From Cristatella mucedo (taxonomy: Eukaryota > Bryozoa > Phylactolaemata > Cristatellidae), in contig WPIO01000153.1 of the NCBI GenBank assembly GCA_009760855.2, positions 246,001-310,000 on the forward strand: a stretch of DNA of 64,000 bases, in the 5' to 3' direction. How positions within the stretch are numbered: position 1 is the stretch's first letter; each line of letters begins with the position of its first letter. The position numbers and the translations under genes were made by a program. The notes beneath the pieces are model-generated. The model was not told where the DNA came from and made no database searches. It saw only the letters and a list, made by a program, of their open reading frames with translations. Of this stretch, positions 1 to 61,308 are shown piece by piece.

Positions 1-38
1 TCAGCACGAGCAGTAAGAGGGCACGCCGCTATACTGAC

Positions 39-49997
<49,959 letters not shown>

Positions 49998-50000
49998 CTG

Positions 50001-50001
50001 C

Positions 50002-50042
<41 letters not shown>

Positions 50043-50658
50043 ACTTGATAAAGCGCCCTCGGAGAACTCAATCTCTCTCTAGGCGCTTTACATTTGCTGC
50101 AAAGGGAAATGCAATTGAATGGTGAGTAAAATCATGCTTGACAAACAAACAACATGAATAACATGGTTAGGGGTGACATGCACAGGGTCAGCATGCAAAT
50201 GTGGTTAGTGGCAGCATGCACAGTGTCAGCACGCATAAGCTGGCGTGAATCACAGGGACCCACTAAATGCTGTCCTAAATAGGTGTGTTTTTAAATTATT
50301 TTTAAATGTGGTCAGATCAGGGGATGTTCTGACGCAGGTCGGGAGGGAGTTCCAGGCTTTGGGAGCATATGAACTAAATGCACGGTCTTCGCAGGATTTG
50401 AGGTTTGTACGAGGTATTTGTAGACTGTTGGATTCCGAAAAGCAGGTGGTACGGTGCTTGGCCTGGTGGGGCAGTATATCTGAGAGATATGCTGGAGCCA
50501 AAGAATGAAGTGACCTAAAAGTGAGCGACAAAACTTTGAAGTCAGTCCGTTGCTTGACTGGTAGCCAGTGCAGGTCGGCGAGAAGTGGAGTAATGTGGCA
50601 ACTGCACTGCTCACGACAGACAAGCCTAGCTGCGGAGTTTTGCACCAGCTGCAATCAT
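50001..50658 (-). mobile_element. L2/CR1-like LINE, antisense 3' fragment
   Basis: The minus strand encodes LQLVQNSAARLVC, LLADLHWLPVKQRTDFKVLS and APKAWNSLPTCVRTSPDLTT (frame 50250-50654), followed by the 3' UTR and (ATT)n at 50001-50040. It has the same orientation as VWA8 and ends within a few bases of the 3' splice site of exon 49917-49997. Confidence 0.94.
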
Positions 50659-50859
50659 ATGCAAAAATACGAACCTATTGCTTGTCGGCTAGTCGTCAGG
50701 CACTGACCAAGGCTACAAGCTACGTTGTGGCACGATTAACTAACAGCAATACTCCTCAAATCGGCCGTGCCAGCAGCTTGATTAACGGTTACACTGGACG
50801 AACTGCTGACCCTCTGGTATGCAAATGCAGCGCAGAAGAATAGCAAACGACAGCAGAGG

Positions 50860-50873
50860 CTGTGACGTCACAG
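50860..50873. promoter_or_regulatory. CRE/ATF-like palindrome
   Basis: CTGTGACGTCACAG contains the full TGACGTCA motif in a GC-rich stretch (50850-50960). It lies upstream of the first VWA8 exon found, but no start exon was seen nearby, so any promoter role is speculative. Confidence 0.3.
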
Positions 50874-51227
50874 ACTCAGCCCCGGCCGGCGGCAGCAGTA
50901 GCAGCTGCGGTAGCTAGTGGTGGGACGCTGTGCTGGCTAATGCCTGCAGCTGGCAGGTCTGCCTCAGGACACTGCCTGAGTTGAAGTCATAGTGACAGCC
51001 GATATAACCGAAGGGAGATTTCTTTCTCGTGTGTCGTTGACATTTACCGCTTAGATTACCCAACTAATCGTCCATGCGGTAGCTCTGCCTATGGTGACCA
51101 TATCCACGTGCTACCTACATCAGCTGCACTAGCTACTTCTTTGACAGCTGTGGCAGGCATTTATTCCGGAAACCGCCATGACCCAGAAAAGATGTGGTCT
51201 ATCTTCCATCATACCCTGGAGCACCCA

Positions 51228-51476
51228 CTAAAAAAATGCATAAGGCTCACGTCGCCACTGGTCTTCCCAGTACTTGTCGCTTTTCCCACCGAATTGAGCT
51301 TGCACTTCAAGCAGACCGATTTGCAAATCAATCCTTTCGGTCGTGGAAGGCACATAGGAGAGGATGATATCGCATCGCGACTTGTCCCTGATATGGAACC
51401 ATTCTGTCCACCTTGCTCCATTCTCGTGTTCCATTTCTCGTGCTTCCACCTTAGCTTTCGTCAGGACCGGTACCAC
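51228..51476 (-). other. Unidentified coding-like open frame
   Basis: 82-codon minus-strand frame with natural-looking composition ([40 protein letters not shown]). It is closed by TAG in a T-run. The opposite strand is also open over a longer range (from 51108). I recognise no family; it could be a decayed transposon or retro-copy. Confidence 0.3.
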
Positions 51477-51689
51477 CTGACGACCTGCATGCTACCTGAT
51501 ACAAACCAACGAAGTGACTGCATAAAATTTCACGCACCTTTTATCTTGACAAAGTCTACGCCTGACCAAATTAAAAGTTGTCGGCAACTGGTCATACATG
51601 ATTCTAAGATTCATACGCTGCCCAGCAACCTCTTTGAGGTTTCTCCGATGCCTTCCTCAACTCACCTCATCTCCTCTAATACAGCGGTA

Positions 51690-52061
<372 letters not shown>

Positions 52062-52975
52062 TACTTACTAACTAACCATCCTTACTAACCTAATTAGCTT
52101 GGTAATACTCAACCAGCGACCTCACCAATTTGCCAGAGGATTATCAGAGGGGTCATCATCCGTGCATTCAGTGAAGACCCTCGCGTAGCTTGCAGCCCGG
52201 CCGCGCATATTTAGGAATGCTCAAATGTAAACTCGTAGCGAGTTTCGCACTAAGCTCAAACACCAGGAATTGAAGACAAACTAGCACCCACGGCATTAGT
52301 GGCTTCGACGTCTCATATGCAGAGGCCAAGTATAGAAGCGCCTCTTTGGGTTTATCAACTATAATGGCTTCTTCTGGTCACCCCTTTACGTCTGATTCCT
52401 CATCAAAATGCGTATGGCATCCGCAAAGCAAGAGGGATGGCTCCCAGCTTTAAGTGGTACCTGTAAGCAACCAATCACACTCTTCCGCTGGAAAAACAAG
52501 TAAAAATCCACGCTTAACCACAACCGAGCATAAAATTATTACAAGCATAAAGTATGCTTCGTCAATAATCGCGCTAGTTTTGGCCAACGGCGACAAGCCA
52601 AGGGGGCGGTACAGCCAGAGCCCACAGACAGCTTACTTTTGCAATGTCGGAGGAACAACTTCGACGGCGTAATATGCCTCCGTAATATATCTATCCTCTT
52701 TGCAGTCGCTCGAACACCTAGTCTCTGAGCCATTGCCTAAGCTTCTCCACGAACTACGAGCTCTGATCAGACCGGATGGTGACCACAACTGGGTTCGGCC
52801 ATACCTCCGAGCGGTGAAGGACAATTGTGGGGGTCAGGGCCATCTGCGGAAGCCGAGGGTAACCCCAGGGAGACGGTTTTGGCAGACTGGGCCAGTCAGT
52901 GTACAGTGAGTGCTCGTTTAACGTAACTCATTTCCTCCTGAGGTTCTTGCCACTTGCTTGAAACATAAGGCTCAT
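52062..52975. other. No supported feature
   Basis: A plus-strand frame at 52700-52909 (EPLPKLLHELRALIRPDGDH) looks protein-like but has no recognisable family. Confidence 0.35.
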
Positions 52976-53306
52976 TTCTCCCTTTTCAAAGTAACCGTGA
53001 AATTCTCAAGCTGTTTTGCTCGTTAATTGTCGGCAAAGTAGTACCGGGGCATATACCTCAATCCGCGGCAGGTCGACGAGAATGGGCCCAGCAGCTTTCC
53101 GCCTACCTGTCACGGAGCGTTATGGGCTGTCGTTTTTTACCGGGCCGTCGCCTTCGATTGAAAAACATGGCCGACGTTGAACGCCCAAAATGGGTAGCAA
53201 TTATGTGCGTGCACAGCGAAACGTGCTATGCGACGAGAATTGTAGCTTCGCTCAACATATTTGTGGTCGATTTGCCACGGGTTGTAAAATAAATAAATAA
53301 TAAATA

Positions 53307-53473
53307 CTAGCTTATTTAACAGGCTCTTTTTGTATAGCGACAGAAGAGCCTTGACGGCTATCACCACCGCTTGCAGTAGCGATACAGGATCGCCCACTAC
53401 AGGATTTGAACCCACGACCTCGGGCCGAGGTCGTTAAAAGCAACCGCCTTACCTAGTAAGCCATTACGGTTGT
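53307..53473 (-). mobile_element. tRNA-derived SINE (family A)
   Basis: CTAGCTTATTTAACAGGCTC, TTTTTGTATAGCGACAGAAG, GATTTGAACCCACGACCTCG, AAGCCATTACGGTTG. Inserted in the satellite array. Confidence 0.87.
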
Positions 53474-53812
53474 GGTATAGAAAGGGCCATTGCTGTCGAT
53501 TTCCATACATTAACAGCGGTTTTACGTGCACGATTGACCGAAATGATGTGTCGGCATTTTTCTTGCGGGGCCCTGTAATACCCAAAAAAAAGTTGGAGCT
53601 TCGCCCAGCCACTTTCCGGCAATTTCCGACGGATCCTAATAAATAAATCCGTATTTTCCCGTGCCATCTCTATCGATAGCCATGCATTTACTTCGATTAT
53701 ACCCGCACGATTGGCTGAAAGGATGTGGCTGCACTTTTAACACGGTGCTCTGTAATACGCAAGAAAAGTTTAACCTTGGCCCAACCACTTTCCGACGATT
53801 TGAGACGGATCA

Positions 53813-53903
53813 TAATAATAGTAATAATGATAGCACTTGATAAAGCGCATCCAGAGAACTCAATCTCTTTCTAGGCGCTTTCCATTTGCTGCAAAGGATA
53901 ACG
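53813..53903 (-). mobile_element. LINE 3' tail, antisense
   Basis: (AAT)n, GCACTTGATAAAGCGCATCC, AGAGAACTCAATCTCTTTCT, AGGCGCTTTCCATTTGCTGC. Inserted in the satellite array. Confidence 0.9.
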
Positions 53904-54976
53904 GATTGCCGTATTTGAGTGGGCTATTGCCGTCGACTGCCATGAATTTCCCGTAATAGAACGCACATTATGGGTTGAAATTGTGTGTCCCCGCAGTAAG
54001 CGATGTTATGCGGAATGGAATGTGGAATAGTGAGCTTCGTGCAGCTGATTTCTCTTCGATTTGCCACAGATCGTGGTATTGACCCCAACCATTGCTGGCG
54101 ATTGAACTGCATTGCTGACAATTTCCCGAGAAAATACAGCAGCCCATTATGATCCGTTGAAAATCGCCAGAAAGTGGCGTGGCCAAGCACCAACTTTTCT
54201 AGCGTATTTCAGCGCCCTGCGTTTGAAGTGCAACCAGCTCATTTCAACCAATCGCACACGTACAGCAGCGGGCAATGTATGGCAATCGACAACAGGGACG
54301 AAGGACAACATCGAAATCCATGGTAAATGACGAGAACTCGTCTGAGAAAAGCTCTAAAAAATCTGCATTCCACATTACATTTCACATCGTACGCACATAC
54401 TTCAACCCAGCGTGGTCGTGTAATATCGTGCAAAGCTTGGCAATCGACGGCAATAGCCTCGGCAAATATGGGAACCCGTCACAATTACACACAAAATAGC
54501 CGCACGCGGAGCTCCCAGTTTTACTTCTTGTTGCAGCGTGTTTATTTTCGGTTCACTTTAGAAACTTCATTGCTAATATTTGCGGTGGACACTTGCATTA
54601 CCGTGGATTGTAATGGCCCGGGTTAAAAAGAGAAATCTATTGCAATTTGTCACGAATCGTCTAATTAGCGCTGCATGTGACTTCGTAAACGCAAATGAAA
54701 AATTGTCTGGGCATGTCGCGTGTTAATTGTCGGGCAATGCACGGCATCGATTGCAAGGTCTCGGGTTATTGACGCAATCGACTATAATTTATCGGCAATC
54801 GGCCAAAAATTGATTGTGCGAAGATCCAACTGCAATTGCTCATTGCATAGATCTTGGTTTACACCGCAAATACGAGAACTTGTAGCGTCTTCGATAAACA
54901 CTGTCCCTTCTTATCCACAAAAATTCCGCCAGAAATCGTGTAGGTAAAAGCTGTACTCAAGTAAATAAATAACAAA

Positions 54977-55145
54977 TACTAGCTGATTTAACAGCCTCTT
55001 TTTGTATAGCGACAGACGAGCCTTTACGGCCATCACCGCCGCTTGCAACAGCGATAAAGGATCGCCCACCACAAATTCCAACCCACGACCTAGGCGCCAA
55101 AGTCGTGAAAAGCAAGCGCCTTCACTAGTGAGCCATCACGGCTCA
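54977..55145 (-). mobile_element. tRNA-derived SINE (family A)
   Basis: CTAGCTGATTTAACAGCCTC, GACAGACGAGCCTTTACGGC, ATTCCAACCCACGACCTAGG, GTGAGCCATCACGGCTCAC. Confidence 0.87.
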
Positions 55146-55149
55146 CACT

Positions 55150-56265
55150 AATCTTATTGCAGCACAGTACGATTGAGGTCGGTGAACTATTCTTAAGGTC
55201 TTCGGACATTTTCTTTGTTTGTGAATTAGCTGCACATGGCCGAGCCATTATTCAAATGCAAGGCTACATCAGGCCGATCGTCAAAAAAAATCACTAACAA
55301 GTTAACGCAAATCGGGCGGGCGACGGTCACATTTTAACTGCATGTTGCAGTGCACCCCCTTTAAAGTGTACCGAAAACACTCAATCGATTCACTCGTTCG
55401 TATAGCGGGCATCAACAAGCTAAATGCTGCGGGAGCTTTCATGTTCACCCACGCGTGTACAATTCCATAGATACTCCGTCGACCGGCGGCATGCTTCACG
55501 GTAAGCTTTTTGAGGGCTTAAGAGCAGAATCGTCAATAGGAAGTCGCTGTGTTCAAAGGTGATTCTCTGGCTCTCCGGAAGCATCCTACTTTGTGCAGAC
55601 CAGAAACCATACTAGAAACCAAGCTTTCATGATGCGAGGTTTCATTCGCTTCAGTAGAAATTGTAATCCTTGGATAAAAGGCCTGGAAACATACTTTCCA
55701 AGCCTGGTTGGATGGCTGAATGGACGTACCTGACGGTCTCGTGATGATCCACCTTTAAATTTAACCTGAGCTGTAAGGACGCAAATGGCTGCAGCCAGCA
55801 AGCACTGTTTATGCTTGCTCTTGTTCAGATAATCGACCGATTTTGTCCGCTGCAGTGATCCTGCGTAGGTGTATATTAAAGGAAACGCAGTTTAATAAAC
55901 ATCCTTTAAGTGACTATTAATGATATTTACAAAACACCAGTCTCCTTCATATTTGCTAAAACTGACCAACCCGTCATTACTATACTTGTCTGCATTGCAT
56001 GTGCATGCTAGTGTTGTTTCATTCTTACAAATGCAACGATCAGTCATCGTAGGGCGTTACAAAAGTGCTCAGATTGGCGCAAAATTACAAGAGTCCTTCG
56101 TAAAAGTCTGCTGCTGATGGTCTGCGGAGGTTCTGACAAGCAGAATATGGCCCTTAAGCTTGAGCAAAGCAGCATTGTAAGTGTACAGCATGTCGAACGT
56201 TGTACAATTCGCGATAATTAATCCGTGAATCCGTACCGGGACATTTTCAGATAGTCATTACATAC
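55150..56265. other. No recognised feature
   Basis: Non-coding in appearance; short open frames only, and no repeat recognised. Confidence 0.5.
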
Positions 56266-56267
56266 GC

Positions 56268-57855
56268 GAAATGTCATGTGCAACTACCGCCCAGTCTCCC
56301 TTCTACCATTTCTATCAAAGACACTGGAACGGGTCGTGGCAGACCAGCTAAACTCATATATTGAAACCTCACACCTTGCTAGTAAGTTCCAGTCCGGCTT
56401 TAGAGCTAATCACTCCACATTGCTTAGGGTATACAACGACCTACTTAGGAATGCAGACATGGGTAGAGTGTCTCTGCTTGTTTTGCTCGATCTTTCAGCA
56501 GCTTTCGACACCATCGATCACAAAGTTCTCCTAGAGCGCCTCTCATCTCACCTGGGCATCACTGGCACTGCTCTGCAGTGGTTCAGGTCCTATCTCAGTG
56601 GGAGACTCCGGAGTATTGACGTGAATGGACAAAGATCATCTGAAGTACCTCTGAAATATGGAGTACCTCAGGGCTCCGTGCTAGGTCCGGTTCTTTTCAT
56701 GGTTTATACTCTGCCTCTTGCTGATGTGATTGCCAAGCACAATCTAGGCTTTCACTTCTATGCGGATGACACTCAGTTGTACCTTTGCTTTGATCCCTCC
56801 CAGCCTTCGAGCACCTCAAATTCTCTCAACTCACTTGCTGCATGCATTGATGACATCCGCACATGGATGGCAGCAAATTTTCTAAAACTAAACGATGACA
56901 AAACTAACTTACTAGTTATGGGCAAACCCAGTGTGATTCAGAAATTGGAAAGGCTAACGCTCAAAATTGGCTCTGCCAGCATATCTCCTGTCGAATCAGC
57001 TCGAAATCTAGGTGTCATATTCCAAAGCGACCTCTCGTAAGACGACCATATCAGCTCCACGGTCAAATCTGCCTATTTTCAGCTGCACAATATTGCTAAA
57101 ATTCGGGCTTGTTTAGATAAGGATACCACATCTAAGTTGGTCCATGCATTCGTGACATCTCGTCTCGACTTCTGCAGCTCACTGCTTACTGGCCTACCAG
57201 CATGTACGATCAGGCGATTGCAGCTGGTGCAAAACTCTGCAGCTAGGCTTGTCTGGTGTGAGCATTGCAGTTGCCACATTACTCCACTTCTCGCCGACCT
57301 GCACTGGCTACCAGTCAAGCAACGGATTGACTTCAAGGTTTTGTCGCTCACTTTTAGGTCCCTTCATTCTATGGCTCCAGCCATCCTCTCCGACATACTC
57401 CCCCATCAGGCCAAGCATTGTACCACCCGCTTTTCGGAATCCAACAGTCTAGAAATACCTCGTACAAACCTCAAATCCTGCGGAGACCGTGCATTTAGTT
57501 CGTATGCTCCCAAAGCCTGGAGCTCCCTCCCGACCTGCGTCAGAACATCCCCTGACCTGACCACATTTAAAAGGAACCTAAAAACACACCTATTTAGGAC
57601 AGCATTTAGTGGGTCCCTATGATTCGTCCTTCACGTGCTTATGCGTGCTGACACTGTTCATGCTGCCACTAACCACATTTGCATGCTGACCCTGTGCATG
57701 TCACCCCTAACCATGTTATTCATGTTGTTTGTTTATCATATTACTCACCATTCAATTGCATTTCTCTTTGCAGCAAATGCGAAGCGCCTAGAAAGAGATT
57801 GAGTTCTCTGAGGGTGCTTTATCAAGTACATTATTATTAGTATTATTATTATTAT
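56268..57855 (+). mobile_element. L2/CR1-like LINE with reverse-transcriptase core (longest copy)
   Basis: A single frame from 56276 to 57622 encodes a non-LTR reverse transcriptase from CNYRPVSLLPFLSKTLERVV, through LLDLSAAFDTIDH and the GVPQGSVLGP motif, to the catalytic FYADDTQLY box and the C-terminal LHWLPVKQ...APKAWSSLPTC region. One in-frame TAA interrupts it at 57038-57040, where the 31486 copy reads TTA. It is 5'-truncated: no endonuclease domain is present and the element begins just before the RT core. The 3' UTR and (ATT)n end at about 57855. Non-autonomous as it stands; it defines the main LINE family of the window. Confidence 0.95.
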
Positions 57856-58009
57856 GTGCAACTATGCGATGACAAGTAGAGCTTCCCAAAGCCACCAATT
57901 CAGACGAATTTTGATAGATTGTAATGAATGTTCCCACAAAGGAGTATACAGCTACAAGAAATCTAAACGAGATTTCCATCAAGCAGCTTTTTATACGGTT
58001 GTTACGGCC

Positions 58010-58350
58010 AGTTATGGATTGCCGTGTTTTTTCGGGTTATAGCCGTCGATTTCCAAGCTTTTCGCGAGATTGAATGCCTAAAATTGGTTAAAATTATGTG
58101 TGCACACAGTAAAATGTCATGTAGAACGAGAATAGGAGCTTCGCCCAGCTATTTCTGGTAGATTATGTATTACTATATTTGCGACGGATTGCAGTATTAG
58201 GCAGGCCATTACTGTTAATTGCCATACACTGTCCGCTATCTTTAGCTGGGGATTGATTGAACTGAACAGTTTGCACTTTAAACACAGTGGGCAGTCGTAC
58301 ATTCAAAAATTGGAGCTGATCCAGCTTATTTCTGGCGATTTACGACGGAT
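58010..58350. repeat. Two units of the ~170-bp satellite-like repeat
   Basis: AGCCGTCGATTTCCAAGC (58041) and ATTACTGTTAATTGCCATAC (about 58208) start units about 169 bp apart. Each carries GGAGCTTCGCCCAGCTATTT- or GGAGCTGATCCAGCTTATTT-like and TGCGACGGAT-like blocks, as in the 53-54 kb array. Confidence 0.75.
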
Positions 58351-58357
58351 CTTAATT

Positions 58358-58425
58358 TATTGTTTGCAGCAAATTTAAAGTGCCTAGAAAGAGATTGAGC
58401 TCTCTGAGGGCGTTGTGTCACATGC

Positions 58426-58430
<5 letters not shown>
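58358..58430 (+). mobile_element. LINE 3' tail fragment
   Basis: TTTGCAGCAAATTTAAAGTG, CCTAGAAAGAGATTGAGCTC, followed by CATGCATAATAATAAT. It meets an antisense LINE tail to tail. Confidence 0.85.
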
Positions 58431-58462
<32 letters not shown>

Positions 58463-58936
58463 TAATGTACTTGATAAAGCACCCTCAGAGAACTCAATCT
58501 CTTTCTAGGCGCTTCGCATTTGCTGCAAAGAGAAATGCAATTGAATGGTGAGTAATATGATAAACAAATAACATGAATAATATGGTTAGGGGTGACATGC
58601 ACAGGGTCAGCATGCAAATGTGGTTAGTGGCAGCATGCACAGTGTCAGCACGCATAAGCACGTGAAGGACGAATCATAGGGACCCACTAAATGCTGTCCT
58701 AAATAGGTGTGTTTTTAGGTTCCTTTTAAATGTGGTCAGGTCAGGGGATGTTCTGACGCAGGTCGGGAGGGAGTTCCAGACTTTGGGAGCATACGAACTA
58801 AATGCACGGTCTCCGCAGGATTTGAGGTTTGTACGAGGTATTTGTAGACTGTTGGATTCCGAAAAGCGGGTGGTACGATGCTTGGCCTGATGGGGGAGTA
58901 TGTCGGAGAGGATGGCTGGAGCCATAGAATGAAGTT
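58428..58936 (-). mobile_element. L2/CR1-like LINE, antisense 3' fragment
   Basis: (AAT)n and the full 3' UTR. The minus-strand frame 58674-58925 encodes LSDILPHQAKHRTTRFSESN, APKVWNSLPTCVRTSPDLTT and LKTHLFRTAFSG. Confidence 0.93.
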
Positions 58937-58939
58937 TAG

Positions 58940-59040
58940 CCGCTTAGATAGCCTCATTTGCAGCCCTGCATTGAGCGATAGAGGATCGCCCACTGCAGGG
59001 CTCGAACTTACGACCTGGATCATGAAGCAGCCCGTCTGCA
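58940..59040 (-). mobile_element. SINE family A-like remnant, antisense
   Basis: TAGCCGCTTAGATAGCCTCA, GCGATAGAGGATCGCCCACT, GCAGGGCTCGAACTTACGAC. Confidence 0.65.
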
Positions 59041-59239
59041 GCCTCGGTGTCGCCTCGTGCGAAGGATTTCGACACGACTTCCAACAGGGCGATTTGGCTT
59101 GTGTCTGCTTTAGGACTTGGTTTATAGCTCAGATTTGTGGCTTTGCAGACAGGCGGGGAAGGCAGGTTCATGCTTTAGGGTTTATGGTTGGGCATTTTAT
59201 GGCTGTGCAGCTGTCAGGTTTATAGTTTAGGGTTTCGGC

Positions 59240-60090
59240 AGGGCTATTCGCGGCTTTGCAGACGAGCGACGACGCCCAGCCCGCCGGCAGCGGTTTCCCG
59301 TACTTGCCAGTGTGTGGTGACTCACACAGGCTAAACCATTTAGGAGGGCGTAGCGTCAGCAGCTCGCGAGGAGTTCAGGAGTGCCGAGAGTCGTCGGATG
59401 GACCGGAAGCGGTGCTAGCGGAAGTCGAAAGAGTCCGCGGGGCCGCGGGGAGGATTTGCAGGCAGACAGCGAGTCAGCGGAGAAGCCAGACAGCGAGTCA
59501 GCGGAGAAGCCAGACAGCGAGTCGGCGGAGAAGCCAGACAGCGAGTCGGCCCACCTTGCGACCTACCGAGAGTTTGAGCCTTTTCCGGGCGCGCGCGCGT
59601 GCGCGCGCGGGCGCAAGGAATGCCTGGGCATGCCTGGGCATGTACTCGCACCGCCCATCGACGACGGCCAGAGTTCCGGAGTCACGCGCTCGGCGAAAGG
59701 CTTGAGGTTCGGGGCCGGGGGCGGACAAGTCCGCATACGGGCACGCGCCGTTCGCGGTCTCCGCCTCGAGTTAGGAGGGTGGCCGGAGAAACGTTTCAGG
59801 TTTTGGTACGGATAATCCTCTATTTCCTCGCTATTTCCTCGCTAGTAGCGCCCTGCGTACCGTGGGCGAGTACCGTGCCACGCGTCGTGCCGCGAGAAGT
59901 GTGTGAGGGGGGTAACGATGAACTGGACGCGCGGCGACATCGTTCGTTTGCCAATAAAGTTGAGTACAGTCGCCAAAGTTGTGCTCGGTATGTCGGTCCA
60001 GCTCTCGCAGCCAACGAACTCGAGATCCCTCGGTAACGGGCAGATAGCGCCGCCGGAAACGCTGTAGGCGAGGAGATCTGCTTACCGTGC
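59240..60090. other. GC-rich, CpG-rich block with possible LTR-like end
   Basis: Markedly more GC/CG-rich than its surroundings, with GCGCGCGCGTGCGCGCGCGG at about 59590. A plus-strand frame (59381-59815) spans the 24-bp repeat. Near the right end, TTGCCAATAAAGTTGAGTAC contains AATAAA and is followed by ACTCGAGATCCCTCGGTAAC, reminiscent of Gypsy LTR 3' ends. It could equally be a promoter/CpG-island-type region. Not resolved. Confidence 0.4.
59463..59550 (+). repeat. 24-bp tandem repeat, 3.7 copies
   Basis: CAGACAGCGAGTCAGCGGAG, AAGC repeated. Because 24 is a multiple of three, one plus-strand frame reads a DSESAEKP octapeptide repeat. Copies 3 and 4 share an A-to-G change (GTCGGC). Confidence 0.95.
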
Positions 60091-60091
60091 A

Positions 60092-60810
60092 AATAATAAT
60101 AATAATAATACGAGTGATAAGGCATCCTCAAAGAACTCAGTCTCTTTCTAGGCGCTTTACATTTGCTGCAAAGGGAACCGCGATTGAATGGTGAGTAATA
60201 TCATGCTCAATAAACAGCAAGAATAACACGGTTAGGGTTGACGTGCACAGAGCATCGGCATGCCAGTGTGGTTAGTGGCAGCATTCAACAGTGTCAGCAC
60301 TCATGAGCACACAAAGGACGAATCGCAGGGATCCACTAAATGCTGACATACATAGATGCGTTTTAGCTTCTTTTTAAATGTGGACCAGTCAGGAGACGTC
60401 GTGACTCAAGTCGGACTTGAGTTCCAGGCTTTTGGAGCATACGAACTAAAGGCACGGTCTCAAAAGGATTTGAGGGGTGTATGGTTAAACAGTTAGATTT
60501 CGAAAAGCGGGCGGTACAATGCTTAGCCTGGTGGGGAGAAGGTCTGATAGGTAGGCAGGAGCCAAAGAATGAAGGGACCTACAAGTGAGTGATAAAACCA
60601 TGAAGTCGATGCGTTGCTTGACTTTGGTAGCCGGTGCCGGTCGGCGAGAAGTGGAGTGATGTGGCAACTTCGACGCTCACGACAAGCAAGCCTAGTTGCA
60701 GAGTTTTGCACCGGCTGTAAGCGCCTGAGTGCATTGGCCAGTAGGCCAGAAAGCAGCGAGTTACAGAAGTCAAGACGGCATGTCCCAAATGCACGGATCA
60801 ATTTAGACCA
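60092..60810 (-). mobile_element. L2/CR1-like LINE, antisense, older copy
   Basis: Tail and 3' UTR as in the family but with more substitutions. The minus strand carries traces of APKAWNSS, LSLTCRSLHSLAPAYLSDLL and CRLDFCNSLLSGLLANALRR in shifted frames. Confidence 0.88.
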
Positions 60811-60952
60811 AATAGTGCACCTCAGAGCGGGGCGCGCTTGGCTGTCAGCTATGGCTCGCTCCATTAGAAACCCTCCTTCCAATCCATCTATTCTTCTAAT
60901 TATACTACTGAGTTGATTTCATGTTCTTAGAGCGTTAACTTCATTTGATCAT

Positions 60953-60953
<1 letters not shown>

Positions 60954-61015
<62 letters not shown>

Positions 61016-61016
61016 C
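60954..61016. repeat. (CA)n-(TA)n microsatellite
   Basis: CA tract followed by TA tract. Confidence 0.96.
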
Positions 61017-61224
61017 ATATATCTGTATTCTTAGCCATACATTCGTCAACATAGGGGGAAAGCGTCCTAGCGGGGAATGTTCTAGGGTCCACCAGGGGGG
61101 ATGAAGGGGAAACGTCCAGGGGGGAAATGTCATACCACCGGCTGCGAACCTCAATGCGCAGAGCTTTTGCACGGTTGCCTATGCAAGATAACTTGCTATT
61201 CGCTAGCTATTAGTCATTGCTTCT

Positions 61225-61308
61225 CTTGCAGAGAGTTGGAAAGCACCTGAATAGAGATTAAGTTCTCTATCGGCACTATACAAAAGACTTATTATTATTA
61301 TTATTACA
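61225..61308 (+). mobile_element. LINE/SINE 3' tail fragment
   Basis: AGTTGGAAAGCACCTGAATA, GAGATTAAGTTCTCTATCGG, CACTATACAAAAGACTTATT, (ATT)n. Matches the SINE B tail type rather than the main LINE tail. Confidence 0.82.

Larger units (their letters stand above)
52985..54930. repeat. Decayed ~170-bp satellite-like array, partly inverted
   Basis: A unit with GCCGTCGATTGCCATGCATT, ATTGGTTGAAATTATGTGTG, GTTGGAGCTTCGCCCAGCCA and TTTCTGGCGATTTGCGACGG (approximate consensus by eye) recurs near 53145, 53491, 53671, 53929 and 54089. After subtracting a SINE (53307-53473) and a LINE tail (53813-53903), spacing is about 160-180 bp. From about 54145 units are inverted (GATCCGTTGAAAATCGCCAG, GGCAATCGACGGCAATAGCC). 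Confidence 0.75.
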
